Assembly: GCA_017504485.1 (NCBI GenBank)
Contig: JAFVRC010000016.1
Span: 1-64,000 of the forward strand
Length of the DNA: 64,000 nt
Origin: Alistipes sp.
GTDB lineage: Bacteria > Bacteroidota > Bacteroidia > Bacteroidales > Rikenellaceae
Direction: 5' to 3'
Shown here one piece after another: positions 18,340 through 27,112 of the stretch; within the stretch, counting starts at the first letter, position 1, and each line of letters opens with the position of its first letter. The translations under genes and the position numbers were made by a program. A model generated the notes under the pieces. The model saw only the letters and a program-made list of their open reading frames with translations, was not told the origin of the DNA and ran no database searches.

Positions 18340-18347
18340 TATCTTTG
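18340..18347 (+). promoter_or_regulatory. -7 box (TATCTTTG) of glyS
   Basis: It is a full match to TAnnTTTG, 39 bp before the glyS start. The -33 box is poor. Confidence 0.6.
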
Positions 18348-18386
18348 TCGGTTAGGAAGCAAATAATTACAAAATACACATACAGT

Positions 18387-19925
18387 ATGACACAGGAAGA
18401 ACTCTTCAAGAAGTTGGTCGCTCACTGCAAGGAGTACGGCTTTGTATTCCCATCGAGCGAGATATATGACGGCCTCGGTGCCGTGTATGACTATGGCCAG
18501 AATGGCGTGGAGTTGAAGAATAACATCAAGCGTTATTGGTGGGATTCGATGGTCAAGCTCCACGAAAATATCGTGGGTATCGACGCCGCAATCTTCATGC
18601 ACCCACGCACTTGGGAGGCTTCGGGGCACGTTGCTGCCTTCAACGACCCGCTTATCGACAACAAGGACTCGAAGAAGCGTTACCGCGCCGATGTGCTTAT
18701 CGAGGAGTGGATGGCCAAGCAGGACGAGAAGATTCAGAAGGAGGTTGATAAGGCCCGCAAGCGTTTCGGCGAGTCGTTCAACGAGGAGCAGTACCGCTCG
18801 ACATCGCCTCGCGTAGCGGAGATTGCCGCCAAGCGCGATGAGGTGCACGCCCGCTTTGTGAAGGCGTTGGAGGAGAACGATCTTGCAGAGCTGCGCCAGA
18901 TAATCCTCGACTGCGAGGTTGTATGCCCTATCTCGGGCACACGCAACTGGACGGAGGTACGACAGTTCAACCTTATGTTCTCGACACAGATGGGCTCGAC
19001 GGCCGAGGGTGCCAACACCATCTACCTACGTCCGGAGACGGCGCAGGGTATCTTTGTCAATTACCTCAACGTGCAAAAGACCGGTCGTATGAAGCTGCCT
19101 TTCGGTATTGCGCAGATTGGCAAGGCCTTCCGCAACGAGATTGTGGCCCGCCAGTTCATCTTCCGTATGCGCGAGTTCGAGCAGATGGAGATGCAATTCT
19201 TCGTGCAGCCGGGTACCGAGATGCAGTGGTGGAACGAGTGGAAGAATACGCGTATGGCTTGGCACCGTGCCTTGGGCTTCGGCGACGAGAACTACCGTTT
19301 CCACGACCACGACAAGCTGGCCCACTACGCCAACGCTGCTACCGATATCGAGTACAACTTCCCATTCGGCTTCAAGGAGGTGGAGGGTATCCACTCGCGT
19401 ACCGACTTCGACCTCGGTCGCCATCAGGAGTACTCGGGTAAGAAGATTCAGTACTTCGATCCGGAGCGTGGCGAGAACTATGTTCCGTATGTTGTCGAGA
19501 CCTCGATCGGTGTGGATCGTATGTTCTTGCAGGTTATGTCGGCCTCGTACTGCGAGGAGAAGCTCGAGAATGGCGAGGAGCGCGTAGTGCTCCGCCTGCC
19601 GGCTTGCCTTGCCCCTACGAAGGTGGCCGTTATGCCGCTCGTCAAGAAGGATGGTCTGCCAGAGAAGGCTCGCGAGATTATCGACCTGCTGCGCTACGAC
19701 TTCAACGTCGCCTACGACGAGAAGGATTCGATTGGCAAGCGTTACCGCCGTCAGGATGCCGTAGGTACGCCATTCTGCGTGACGGTCGATCATCAAACCT
19801 TGGAGGATGGCACCGTAACGGTTCGCCACCGCGACTCGATGACGCAGGAGCGCATCGCTATCGAGGCTCTCTACGGTATGGTCGCCACTGCTACATCTTT
19901 CGCACCGCTCTACAAGAAGCAGTAG
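18387..19925 (+). CDS. glyS: Glycyl-tRNA synthetase (dimeric type)
   Basis: This 512-residue class II synthetase of the alpha2 form charges tRNA-Gly. The N-terminal MTQEELFKKLVAHCKEYGF, GLGAVYDYGQNGVELKNNI, the motif 2 region FRNEIVARQFIFRMREFEQMEMQFF and the C-terminal anticodon-binding domain with KRYRRQDAVGTPFCVTVD are all present. The ATG at 18387 lies 39 bp after a -7 box and matches the family start. The open frame extends 84 bp further upstream but is not needed. Confidence 0.95.
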   Translation: MTQEELFKKLVAHCKEYGFVFPSSEIYDGLGAVYDYGQNGVELKNNIKRYWWDSMVKLHENIVGIDAAIFMHPRTWEASGHVAAFNDPLIDNKDSKKRYRADVLIEEWMAKQDEKIQKEVDKARKRFGESFNEEQYRSTSPRVAEIAAKRDEVHARFVKALEENDLAELRQIILDCEVVCPISGTRNWTEVRQFNLMFSTQMGSTAEGANTIYLRPETAQGIFVNYLNVQKTGRMKLPFGIAQIGKAFRNEIVARQFIFRMREFEQMEMQFFVQPGTEMQWWNEWKNTRMAWHRALGFGDENYRFHDHDKLAHYANAATDIEYNFPFGFKEVEGIHSRTDFDLGRHQEYSGKKIQYFDPERGENYVPYVVETSIGVDRMFLQVMSASYCEEKLENGEERVVLRLPACLAPTKVAVMPLVKKDGLPEKAREIIDLLRYDFNVAYDEKDSIGKRYRRQDAVGTPFCVTVDHQTLEDGTVTVRHRDSMTQERIAIEALYGMVATATSFAPLYKKQ

Positions 19926-19926
19926 A

Positions 19927-20340
19927 ATGGGGCGAATACTTGCCATCGACTACGGCACACGCCGCACGGGATTGGCCGTCAGCGACCCTTTGCAGATTAT
20001 TGCCACGGCACTCGAAACGGTCGAGACCAAGCAGTTGGAACGATACGTTGCCGACTACTGCGCCAAGGAGGAGGTAACGACCATCGTCGTCGGCAAACCC
20101 TCGCAGATGAACGGCGAGAAGAGCGAAACTATGCGCTTCATCGAGCCGTTGGTTGGTCGCCTGAAGCACAATTTTCCCGACAAGGAGATCGTTCTCTATG
20201 ACGAGAGATTTACGTCGGTCATAGCACAACGCACCATCCGCGAGAGCGGCATAGGTAAGATGGCTCGTCGCGACAAGGCGTTGGTCGATAAGGTTGCGGC
20301 AACAATTATTTTGCAATCCTACATGGAGAGCAACCGATAA
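19927..20340 (+). CDS. ruvX: RuvX/YqgF Holliday-junction resolvase-like protein
   Basis: The 137-residue RNase H-fold protein acts in pre-16S rRNA 5' processing and possibly junction resolution. Catalytic acidic residues lie in LAIDYGTRRTGLAVSD and in KALVDKVAATIILQSY. YDERFTSVIAQ is also typical. It starts one base after the glyS stop, so the two are co-transcribed. Confidence 0.93.
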   Translation: MGRILAIDYGTRRTGLAVSDPLQIIATALETVETKQLERYVADYCAKEEVTTIVVGKPSQMNGEKSETMRFIEPLVGRLKHNFPDKEIVLYDERFTSVIAQRTIRESGIGKMARRDKALVDKVAATIILQSYMESNR

Positions 20341-20391
20341 GTTTAACAACAAACAGCTAATGGCCAAGGGCTAATGGCTAAAACTGATAAT

Positions 20392-20937
20392 ATGATATAC
20401 CCGATAGTTATCTACGGCAACCCCGTATTGCGCAAGAAGAGCGAGAATATCGACTCGTCGTACCCCGACTTCAAGAAACTTGTTGATGATATGTGGCTGA
20501 CACTCGAGGAGGCGAGTGGTGTGGGACTTGCTGCGCCACAGATTGGCAAGAACATACGCCTCTTTATTGTCGATTGCACGCCGTGGGCCGAGGAGGTCCC
20601 CGAGCTTGCCGACTTCCGCAAGGTCTTTGTCAATGCCGAGATATACGAGCGCTCGGAGGATACGGACCTCTTCGAGGAGGGGTGCCTCTCGTTGCCGGGC
20701 ATACACGAGAATGTGAGCCGCCCAAAGCGTATCCGTATGCGCTACCTCGACGAGGAGTTCGTTGAGCACGACGAGGAGTTCGACGGCTACCCTGCGCGCG
20801 TCATTCAGCACGAGTACGACCACCTCGAAGGCGAGGTATTCACCGACCGCCTCTCGGCTCTACGACGCAATCTGTTGAAGAGCAAGATTTTGAAGCTCGC
20901 CAAAGGCCAATATCGTTGCGCTTACAAGACCAAGTAG
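20392..20937 (+). CDS. def: Peptide deformylase
   Basis: The 181-residue Fe2+ enzyme removes the formyl group from nascent N-terminal Met. All three motifs are present: GVGLAAPQIG, EEGCLSLPG (Cys ligand) and QHEYDHLEGEVF (two His ligands and catalytic Glu). The family starts MIxPIxxYGxPVLRK, so the ATG at 20392 is chosen; an in-frame ATG at 20374 would add six residues. It follows ruvX by about 50 bp. A hairpin repeat after the gene probably terminates it. Confidence 0.95.
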   Translation: MIYPIVIYGNPVLRKKSENIDSSYPDFKKLVDDMWLTLEEASGVGLAAPQIGKNIRLFIVDCTPWAEEVPELADFRKVFVNAEIYERSEDTDLFEEGCLSLPGIHENVSRPKRIRMRYLDEEFVEHDEEFDGYPARVIQHEYDHLEGEVFTDRLSALRRNLLKSKILKLAKGQYRCAYKTK

Positions 20938-20960
20938 CACTGCCGACCGAGCTTACGATA

Positions 20961-21000
20961 AAGAGGCTGTCCAACAGATTTTGTTGCGACAGCCCCTTGT
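20961..21000. terminator. Bidirectional terminator, repeat family copy A
   Basis: The hairpin ggctgtccaaca ... tgttgcgacagcc lies between the converging def and PPC-protein genes. Its core recurs at 27051-27090 and 50819-50862, and less closely at 45301-45340. Confidence 0.75.
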
Positions 21001-21019
21001 GTTTGCAGCGTAGGTGCTC

Positions 21020-23107
21020 CTACTTCTTGAGTTGCATCATAAATATCGGTGTCATCTCGCGATACTTTGCATTCTGGAAGGTACGACGACCACGTCTTAC
21101 AATCTCACCCTTCACCGTACCCACGATATGCATCTGCCATATAGGGCGGTTCTTGCGATTCTTGAAGCGTTTCTCCAAGACAGTCTCATCGAGTTTGATA
21201 TTGATGACCTTCTCGGTCTCCTCCGGCATTATGGATATAGGCTCGAGTGTGAAGAGTCTATTCTTGTTACCCAAGAGCAGCTCGACAGGGTCGTTGAAAC
21301 CCGGGTCTTTCTCAATCTTCACCTTTATAGGTATCTCCTTGTCATCGACCGAGAAGCGCAACACCTTTTCGAGGTCAAGATCCACGGACATACGATATGG
21401 CGAAGGCTCCGTCACATCGAGTGCAAGCTCCGAGGCCTGAATATGGTGGGTGTAGTAGAAAGCCTGCTCCATCTTATCGACAGGCACCACATCAGCCTGC
21501 TCGCGCCCATCAGGGCCCGGATAGTTCATCTTCACCTTTATCGGGAATCGCTTAACCTCGGCACCCTTTGGCGCAGTTATCGAGACATCCCACTTGCGGC
21601 CACTGCGCAAACGGAGGCTGCTTGTCGTATATCCCTTCGGCAAACCCTGCACCGAGAGCTCGGCAGGTCGTTTCAGACGGCCCGTAACATCGACACGGAA
21701 CGACGATGTGCCACCCGACGGAATGGTGATGTTGGCCGGCGATACAAAGGCGTTGAACGACGGCAGCTGACGGTGACAGCGCAGCAGGTAGTGATAGTCC
21801 TTACCATAGCCACGGTGCAAATCCTCAACCTCGAGAGTCATCTCACAGGCACGGCGCGAGGTGTATTTCAATATAGGGTCAGCGTGGAAGGTCATCAGGC
21901 CCTGCATCGGGTCCTCCGTGTCATCGACCTCGGCAACAACCTTGCCGAACTCGTTGCGCAGCCTTATCACGGCATCAATGCGCGAGTCGTTGCGGCGGCC
22001 TATAAGCTCGACGATAAGTGGCTGCTTCTCCTCGAGGAACACCTTATACTTCTTGACCCTCGACGTTGCAGTCAGCGAGTCGGCAATAGCCGTATTGAGC
22101 GATAGCACAGCACCCTCCTTCGGACATTGGAGCAGGCGCGTGCCCTTTGGCAGCGCGTAGAACTGCACGGCATTCGATGTTCCCGTATCGTTTGTATAGG
22201 TCAGACGGTTGTAACCCTCCTTCTTCACCTTGGCCGTAGCCTTCGTGTGCGAGAGGTTCACACCCTCGATATCCTGCTTCACCTTCTTACCCACAACGCC
22301 ATATGCCGGATAGCGACCCGTGACAAACGGAATGACACCGAGGTGTATGCGGTAGTTAAAGTCCTGACGACCGCGATATATGGCATCGTGAATCATCAGC
22401 GTATAGTCACCATCCTTCGGCAGTGTGGCCATAATCACCGGATCGACGTGATGGTGGTAGTCATCCGAGTAGGCAACCTCTCGACCCCGCGAATCGACAA
22501 TCTTGATTACCGGCTGGAACCATCCGGGCACCGCATCAGCGATATACGGAACGAGCTCGCGCCCCTTGACCGCCGCAACGATAGTCTCGCCCTTGCGGCC
22601 CGAGAACTTGAAGTAATCCACACCACCCGGCGTAACGTAGCCGCACAGTACCGCAGGGAGCTTATTGACTCTGTTCGGCTTACCCATCGATGACTTCTTG
22701 TTCTCCTGGAAGTTCGGGTACGAAGCCACCTCGAAAGGCAACATATTCGACACACCCTTCGGGCCTTGCAGACGCAGGTCGTACATTCCGCACGGCACAT
22801 CCGGCGCAATGGTAATCACAATCTTCATCTTGTCGGCCAGCTGCGGGCTGCTCTGGTCGTTCAGACGGCGACGCTTACGCTTAGTCGTCGCGCTCTCCTT
22901 GACGGGCTTCAACTCACCCTTGATACCCGGGTGGCTGAATAGCACCTTGACCGCCCGATTGATGTTGAGTCCGCCGGCCTCTATCTCGACCGTTGTGCCC
23001 ACCTGTCCGCCGGCCGGCTGAAGGTAACCCATCGTCATCTTCTGTGCATAGAGCGTTGTGGCAAACAACGTGCACAGAACGGCAAGTATTATATTTCTCG
23101 TCTTCAT
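21020..23107 (-). CDS. Secreted PPC-type beta protein of the DUF1501 operon
   Basis: This 695-residue exported protein has the signal peptide MKTRNIILAVLCTLFATTLYAQ. It begins with an IPT/TIG-like strand set (YLQPAGGQVGTTVEIEAGGL), followed by pre-peptidase C-terminal (PPC)-like modules, for example FKFSGRKGETIVAAVKGREL and LPKDGDYTLMIHDA. The C-terminal half is further Ig-like beta domains. Planctomycete proteins with this layout sit beside DUF1501 and DUF1553 genes, as here. No catalytic motif is seen. The start at 23107 is 4 bp from the DUF1501 stop and begins a clean signal peptide. Confidence 0.75.
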   Translation of the reverse strand: MKTRNIILAVLCTLFATTLYAQKMTMGYLQPAGGQVGTTVEIEAGGLNINRAVKVLFSHPGIKGELKPVKESATTKRKRRRLNDQSSPQLADKMKIVITIAPDVPCGMYDLRLQGPKGVSNMLPFEVASYPNFQENKKSSMGKPNRVNKLPAVLCGYVTPGGVDYFKFSGRKGETIVAAVKGRELVPYIADAVPGWFQPVIKIVDSRGREVAYSDDYHHHVDPVIMATLPKDGDYTLMIHDAIYRGRQDFNYRIHLGVIPFVTGRYPAYGVVGKKVKQDIEGVNLSHTKATAKVKKEGYNRLTYTNDTGTSNAVQFYALPKGTRLLQCPKEGAVLSLNTAIADSLTATSRVKKYKVFLEEKQPLIVELIGRRNDSRIDAVIRLRNEFGKVVAEVDDTEDPMQGLMTFHADPILKYTSRRACEMTLEVEDLHRGYGKDYHYLLRCHRQLPSFNAFVSPANITIPSGGTSSFRVDVTGRLKRPAELSVQGLPKGYTTSSLRLRSGRKWDVSITAPKGAEVKRFPIKVKMNYPGPDGREQADVVPVDKMEQAFYYTHHIQASELALDVTEPSPYRMSVDLDLEKVLRFSVDDKEIPIKVKIEKDPGFNDPVELLLGNKNRLFTLEPISIMPEETEKVINIKLDETVLEKRFKNRKNRPIWQMHIVGTVKGEIVRRGRRTFQNAKYREMTPIFMMQLKK

Positions 23108-23111
23108 AAGG

Positions 23112-24371
23112 CTACTTCTTTTTAATATCAATGATTTCGTAAAGCAATCCGTGTTCATCCGGCTTTTCCAGCAGCGACGGAAGTATCGGCAGGTCGCCCT
23201 CCGAAACGTGCGGCAACGTGCCATAAGGGTCGATGCCCATCAAGAGATATATCGTGCCGATAAGGTCGCACGGCCATACGGGACGCTCCGCTACCTCCTC
23301 GCCGGTCTTGTTGGTCTTGCCGACAACCTTGCCGCCATGGAAGCCACCACCGGCCACCAGATAGCTGAACGTCTTGCCGAAGTGAGCGCGGCCACCATTC
23401 CACGGAGCCTCCCATAACACCTTCGGCGTGCGGCCGAACTCACCGCCACACAGCACTATGGTGCTCTCCAGCAAACCTCGTGCATCCAAGTCAGATATAA
23501 GGGCCGACAACGCCTTGTCGAGCTGCGGTAACATGGAGTTCATTCGCTGGAAGTGCTTCTTGTGGGTATCCCAACCCGTCATACGCACATTGACAAACGG
23601 CACACCCGCCTCGACCAATCGTCGAGCCACAAGGCACGACTGACCGAGCTTCGACTTGCCGTATCGCTGACGCACCGAGTCGGGCTCATTGTCAAGATTA
23701 AAGACCTCGCGGCTGTTACCCCATATAAACTCCATATTCACGCCTCGGAGCGAGTCGATCTTCGCCTTCTCTATGTCGTTCTTCTCGAACTCGCCGAGCA
23801 GCGACATTCGCTGGCTCATACGCTCTTTATCGACAAACTTATTGACCACACCCTCAACCTCGTAGGTCTTCGACTCCGGGCGACCGCCCGTATCAAACGA
23901 CTTGTAGGCATTGCCGAGGAAGCCGCCCTCGTTGAAGCGGCTGTTGGCCGCCGTGACGGAGATGTAGCATGGCAACACGCCCTTGTAGCTGTCGCGCAAC
24001 TTGTAGGATATCACCGCGCCAAACGACGGATAGACCACCGCTGCGCCCGACGTATCGCCGGTAATCATAGCGTAGTGGCCCGTCTCGTGTGCATTACTGC
24101 CGTGCGTCATAGTGCGTATAAGCGAGTACTTATCGGCCATCGTGGCGAGCAACGGGAGCTTCTCGCCAATCTCGATACCCTCGACATTGGTCTTGGCTAC
24201 ACCCTTGAGACTACCCGTATAGCTTCTTCCGGCCTCGGGCTTAGGGTCGAAGGTGTCGGTCTGCGCAGGGCCACCATCCAGATAGACCAGAATCACAGAC
24301 TTGGCACTCTGGGCATCAGCACCCAAAAGCACTGCCAACGATAGAATTAAGGTCAGATATATCTTTTTCAT
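23112..24371 (-). CDS. DUF1501 secreted protein
   Basis: This 419-residue protein with a Sec signal peptide has an alkaline-phosphatase/sulfatase-like fold family signature. Hallmarks are SVILVYLDGGPAQTDTFDPK near the N-terminus, TMTHGSNAHETGHYAMITGD in the middle and CGGEFGRTPK, AGGGFHGGKVVGKTN and RPVWPCDLIGTIYLLMGIDP in the C-terminal third. The family's substrate is not established. In Planctomycetes it is co-encoded with DUF1549/DUF1553 proteins. Here it lies between such a gene and a PPC-domain gene, with 11 and 4 bp spacing. Confidence 0.88.
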   Translation of the reverse strand: MKKIYLTLILSLAVLLGADAQSAKSVILVYLDGGPAQTDTFDPKPEAGRSYTGSLKGVAKTNVEGIEIGEKLPLLATMADKYSLIRTMTHGSNAHETGHYAMITGDTSGAAVVYPSFGAVISYKLRDSYKGVLPCYISVTAANSRFNEGGFLGNAYKSFDTGGRPESKTYEVEGVVNKFVDKERMSQRMSLLGEFEKNDIEKAKIDSLRGVNMEFIWGNSREVFNLDNEPDSVRQRYGKSKLGQSCLVARRLVEAGVPFVNVRMTGWDTHKKHFQRMNSMLPQLDKALSALISDLDARGLLESTIVLCGGEFGRTPKVLWEAPWNGGRAHFGKTFSYLVAGGGFHGGKVVGKTNKTGEEVAERPVWPCDLIGTIYLLMGIDPYGTLPHVSEGDLPILPSLLEKPDEHGLLYEIIDIKKK

Positions 24372-24382
24372 AGTGTTGATGT

Positions 24383-25789
24383 TTAGTGGTTATAAAGGAA
24401 CTCGTTGCTGTTTATCTGCATCCACACAATATCGTAGGCCAACTCATTCAGCGGCAGTTTATTGCGCTTCATATACTCGGTATATTGCTCAATCTCCTGC
24501 GCCGTAGCTCTGCGCGACAGCGTGCGCAGAGTGATTGCATTTGCCACCGGCTGCACCTCGGTCTGCTCCTTACAAAGACGTTTGATGAACGGGCTGCGGC
24601 GGATACGTTTTTCGAGATCCGACGAGTTCATCAAATAGAGCAACTGACGCGAGGTTATCGCATTGTTACGCTGGCTCTCGAGCGACACGTCGCGCGATAC
24701 CTTGCCGAAGAGCTCAAGCTCCGATGAGGAGACCGTAGCATCGCCCAAATGCGTCGAGCGCGTTCTCGGCGGATAGAATGTAAATGGCTCCGGCACACGG
24801 CTGCTGTATGTCTTCCAAATGCCCGTCACCGAAGCCAGGGCATCGACAATGACCTCTGCCGGCAGTCGCTGCGGCACGAACTCGCCCTCGGGTGCAGCCT
24901 TCGAGTTGAACTCCTCGGACATCAGAATCTTGCACAGCAGCTTGCGCATATCGTACTTGCTCTTTATGAAGTAGTCAGTCAGCGCATTGAGCAGTGCGGG
25001 ATCCGACGGTTTATTGTCCGCACGCCAATCGTCAGGCTCGTGCACAATACCCTTGCCGAATACCCAATACCACATTCGATTGACCATCACCTCGGCGAAG
25101 CGACGGTTCGACGTGAGCCAATCGACGTAGGCCTCACGCCAGTCTGAATCAGGGAGAATCGTCAATGCCGTGCCATCCTCCAACACTATTCTATCCCAAG
25201 GTCGCTCCTTGTGAATATTGAGGTATATAATCTCCTCTTTCCACTCCTTGGTCGATTTGAACTTTATCTGCGAGAAGCAGAGATGTCCGTTGTCCTTGCA
25301 GTTGCGGTTGCCGAGGAAGAGGAGGTTTATGTTGGCGTAGAAGTTCTCGGGTGTACGCCTCTGAAATCCGCGATAGAAGTTTGCGGCCGGTGCTCGAAAG
25401 TTGCTACCCTCCGAGAGGAGCAGATTGCGCACCATCTTATCGTAAGGCACATTGTTGAGCAACTGCTCGTACACCCAGCGGTTATAAGCCTGCACACCAT
25501 TGGGCCAGAGGTTGCTCGGGAACTCCGATTTTATGCGCAGAATATCGCCCCAATGCATCTGCATATATTTGAGGCCGAGTTCGCTCTCGACGAGGCGTTT
25601 GACGAGAGCCTCGCGCTTCTTCGGGTTCTTCGAGTCGGCAAATTTCTCACACCCACTCGGGCCGGGCAGCGTACCGGTCACCGTGAGGTGCGCACGGCGA
25701 TAAAACACCTCATCGCTGCATCTCTCTGCAGCAGTTGCCTGCGCCGTCGAGAGGAGCAGAGCGACAATGAAGATTAGTAGAGTTTTCAT
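24383..25789 (-). CDS. DUF1549-DUF1553 secreted protein
   Basis: This 468-residue exported protein has the signal peptide LLIFIVALLLSTAQATA. The DUF1549 part (about 25-200) shows EVFYRRAHLTVTGTLPGPSG and RWVYEQLLNNVPYDKMVRNLL. The DUF1553 part (about 205-450) shows YVDWLTSNRRFAEVMVNRMWYW, VHEPDDWRADNKPSDPALLNAL and FTFYPPRTRSTHLGD. Planctomycete members carry a CxxCH haem-type motif after the FLG segment; here it reads NCKDNGHLCF (Cys164, Cys171), so that motif is lost. There is no N-terminal cytochrome domain either. It lies 3 bp after the FkbO-like gene. Confidence 0.82.
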   Translation of the reverse strand: MKTLLIFIVALLLSTAQATAAERCSDEVFYRRAHLTVTGTLPGPSGCEKFADSKNPKKREALVKRLVESELGLKYMQMHWGDILRIKSEFPSNLWPNGVQAYNRWVYEQLLNNVPYDKMVRNLLLSEGSNFRAPAANFYRGFQRRTPENFYANINLLFLGNRNCKDNGHLCFSQIKFKSTKEWKEEIIYLNIHKERPWDRIVLEDGTALTILPDSDWREAYVDWLTSNRRFAEVMVNRMWYWVFGKGIVHEPDDWRADNKPSDPALLNALTDYFIKSKYDMRKLLCKILMSEEFNSKAAPEGEFVPQRLPAEVIVDALASVTGIWKTYSSRVPEPFTFYPPRTRSTHLGDATVSSSELELFGKVSRDVSLESQRNNAITSRQLLYLMNSSDLEKRIRRSPFIKRLCKEQTEVQPVANAITLRTLSRRATAQEIEQYTEYMKRNKLPLNELAYDIVWMQINSNEFLYNH

Positions 25790-25792
25790 GAT

Positions 25793-26887
25793 TTACGCTA
25801 TTAATATTCCCTCAATTTCCACCAGAAGTTCCTGACGGCACACGTCGGCGATGGAGTAAACTACCGGAATGTGCGGATAGGCCTTCTCGACCACCTCGCG
25901 CACGGCATCGTAGTCCTCGGCCTCCTTGACAAAGACGTGCAGCCTAACATATTTCAGCTCGTAAGGCTTGCAGCCGAAGCGCACAAGGTTCTCCTTCGAG
26001 ACGAGATATTCGATATTCTCTATCGTGCGCACAGTCTGCATCGCAGCCGACGAGGCGTCGACACTCTCCTCGCCACGAATAGCCGCCGTGCCCGACACGA
26101 AGCAGCAGGCACCGCCCGCACGCTCGATAAGCTTCGCACGCTCGAACTTCGGCGTGCTCTTCACGGCATTCGCATCGTCATCGACCAGCACGCGCTTCGA
26201 ATAGACGTGCGCCGCCACCTGCAGCGGGTTGTCTATCGGGAATATGCAGCCCTCGCACTTGAAGGCTATGCCGCCGACGATGATACCCTCGCCCTCGGCA
26301 CCTATGCCCGTTGCCGCAGGATATCCGTTCTGCCACTGCCCCTTGGCGTAGTATGCCGAGCGGGCGTCGTTGAACTCCTGATAGTTCTGCTTGCTGCCCT
26401 TGTACGACACTATGCTGCCTATGTAGTTCCATTGGCGTACGATGTCGTCCACCGCAAAGCCGTGCTTCGCGAGCAGTGCATCGAGCTTTGCGAATACCTC
26501 GCCACTCTGCTGCGCCACGCTTGCCGCGAAGTCCGCAGCGGGTATGCCCTCTACGAAGAGCATCTCGCCACCCTCCGCAATGCCGTAGCACACGCCCTCG
26601 TGCTCGCCAAAGCGTATCGCCTCATCGCCATCGAGCGCATATATCTCCACGGCGAGGCCGCCCGTCGGCAGCAGACGTTGCGGTATGAGCGTCACGGGCA
26701 CACGTCGCCCGAGCTCCCTATAGACGACCGCCTTTACTTGGCCGAGCAGGTCGTGATACTCCACCTCCTCGCTCGTTCCGCATACCACAACGCCGCAAAC
26801 CCTGTCGGCCGGCACCGCAGCGAGCACCTCGCCGAGCGCGGCAGCACGCGGCATATCGATAGTCGATGAATATATTTGTAGTCCCAT
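25793..26887 (-). CDS. FkbO/Hyg5-like RidA-fold protein, possible chorismatase
   Basis: The 364-residue cytosolic protein (no signal peptide) resembles the chorismate-transforming FkbO/Hyg5 group. The visible pattern is VDDIVRQWNYIG, GYPAATGIGAEGEGIIVGGIAF, QVAAHVYS, STPKFERAKLIE and CCFVSGTAAIRGEESV, followed by a RidA-like half (VRLHVFVKEAEDYDAVREVVEKAY...). If active it would hydrolyse or rearrange chorismate to a benzoate or dihydroxycyclohexadiene product. I cannot confirm the active-site residues. It is the first gene of the operon that also encodes three secreted planctomycete-like proteins, and the only cytosolic member. Confidence 0.55.
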   Translation of the reverse strand: MGLQIYSSTIDMPRAAALGEVLAAVPADRVCGVVVCGTSEEVEYHDLLGQVKAVVYRELGRRVPVTLIPQRLLPTGGLAVEIYALDGDEAIRFGEHEGVCYGIAEGGEMLFVEGIPAADFAASVAQQSGEVFAKLDALLAKHGFAVDDIVRQWNYIGSIVSYKGSKQNYQEFNDARSAYYAKGQWQNGYPAATGIGAEGEGIIVGGIAFKCEGCIFPIDNPLQVAAHVYSKRVLVDDDANAVKSTPKFERAKLIERAGGACCFVSGTAAIRGEESVDASSAAMQTVRTIENIEYLVSKENLVRFGCKPYELKYVRLHVFVKEAEDYDAVREVVEKAYPHIPVVYSIADVCRQELLVEIEGILIA

Positions 26888-26917
26888 AAGGTTAGGTTGG
26901 TTACTCTTATATTAAGA

Positions 26918-26948
26918 CAAATATACGAATAAAAAGTTAAAATGCAAA
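26918..26948 (-). promoter_or_regulatory. Promoter of the FkbO-like/DUF1501 operon
   Basis: On the minus strand TTTG (26945-26948), 19 bases, TATATTTG (26918-26925): both boxes are perfect at ideal spacing, 30 bp before the first start codon. No other promoter is seen inside the four-gene run. Confidence 0.8.
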
Positions 26949-27050
26949 CCGTAAATATCTCCTATTTCGCGCACACCTCTCCGCCTCACACAACGAGGGT
27001 CGGAATAGCAGCGCAGCCTTGCAGCGTGCTCGAGTGGCAGGCAAAATAAA

Positions 27051-27090
27051 AAGGAGCTGTCGCAACACAACTTGTCGGACAGCCCCTTAC
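27051..27090 (-). terminator. Terminator of the S1-domain gene, repeat family copy B
   Basis: On the minus strand the hairpin reads ggggctgtccgacaag ... gcgacagctcc, followed by TTTTTATTTTG. Confidence 0.85.
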
Positions 27091-27112
27091 ACTTAAAGTT
27101 GCAGCCAAAAAC

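Noticed and set aside
25871..26869. 332-codon plus-strand ORF opposite the FkbO-like gene
   Set aside because: Arg/His/Leu-rich antisense artefact of GC-rich codon use; the minus-strand frame has promoter and operon context.
21020..26887. SusC/SusD-type polysaccharide utilisation locus
   Set aside because: No SusC or SusD gene and no recognised glycoside hydrolase or sulfatase occurs in this run.
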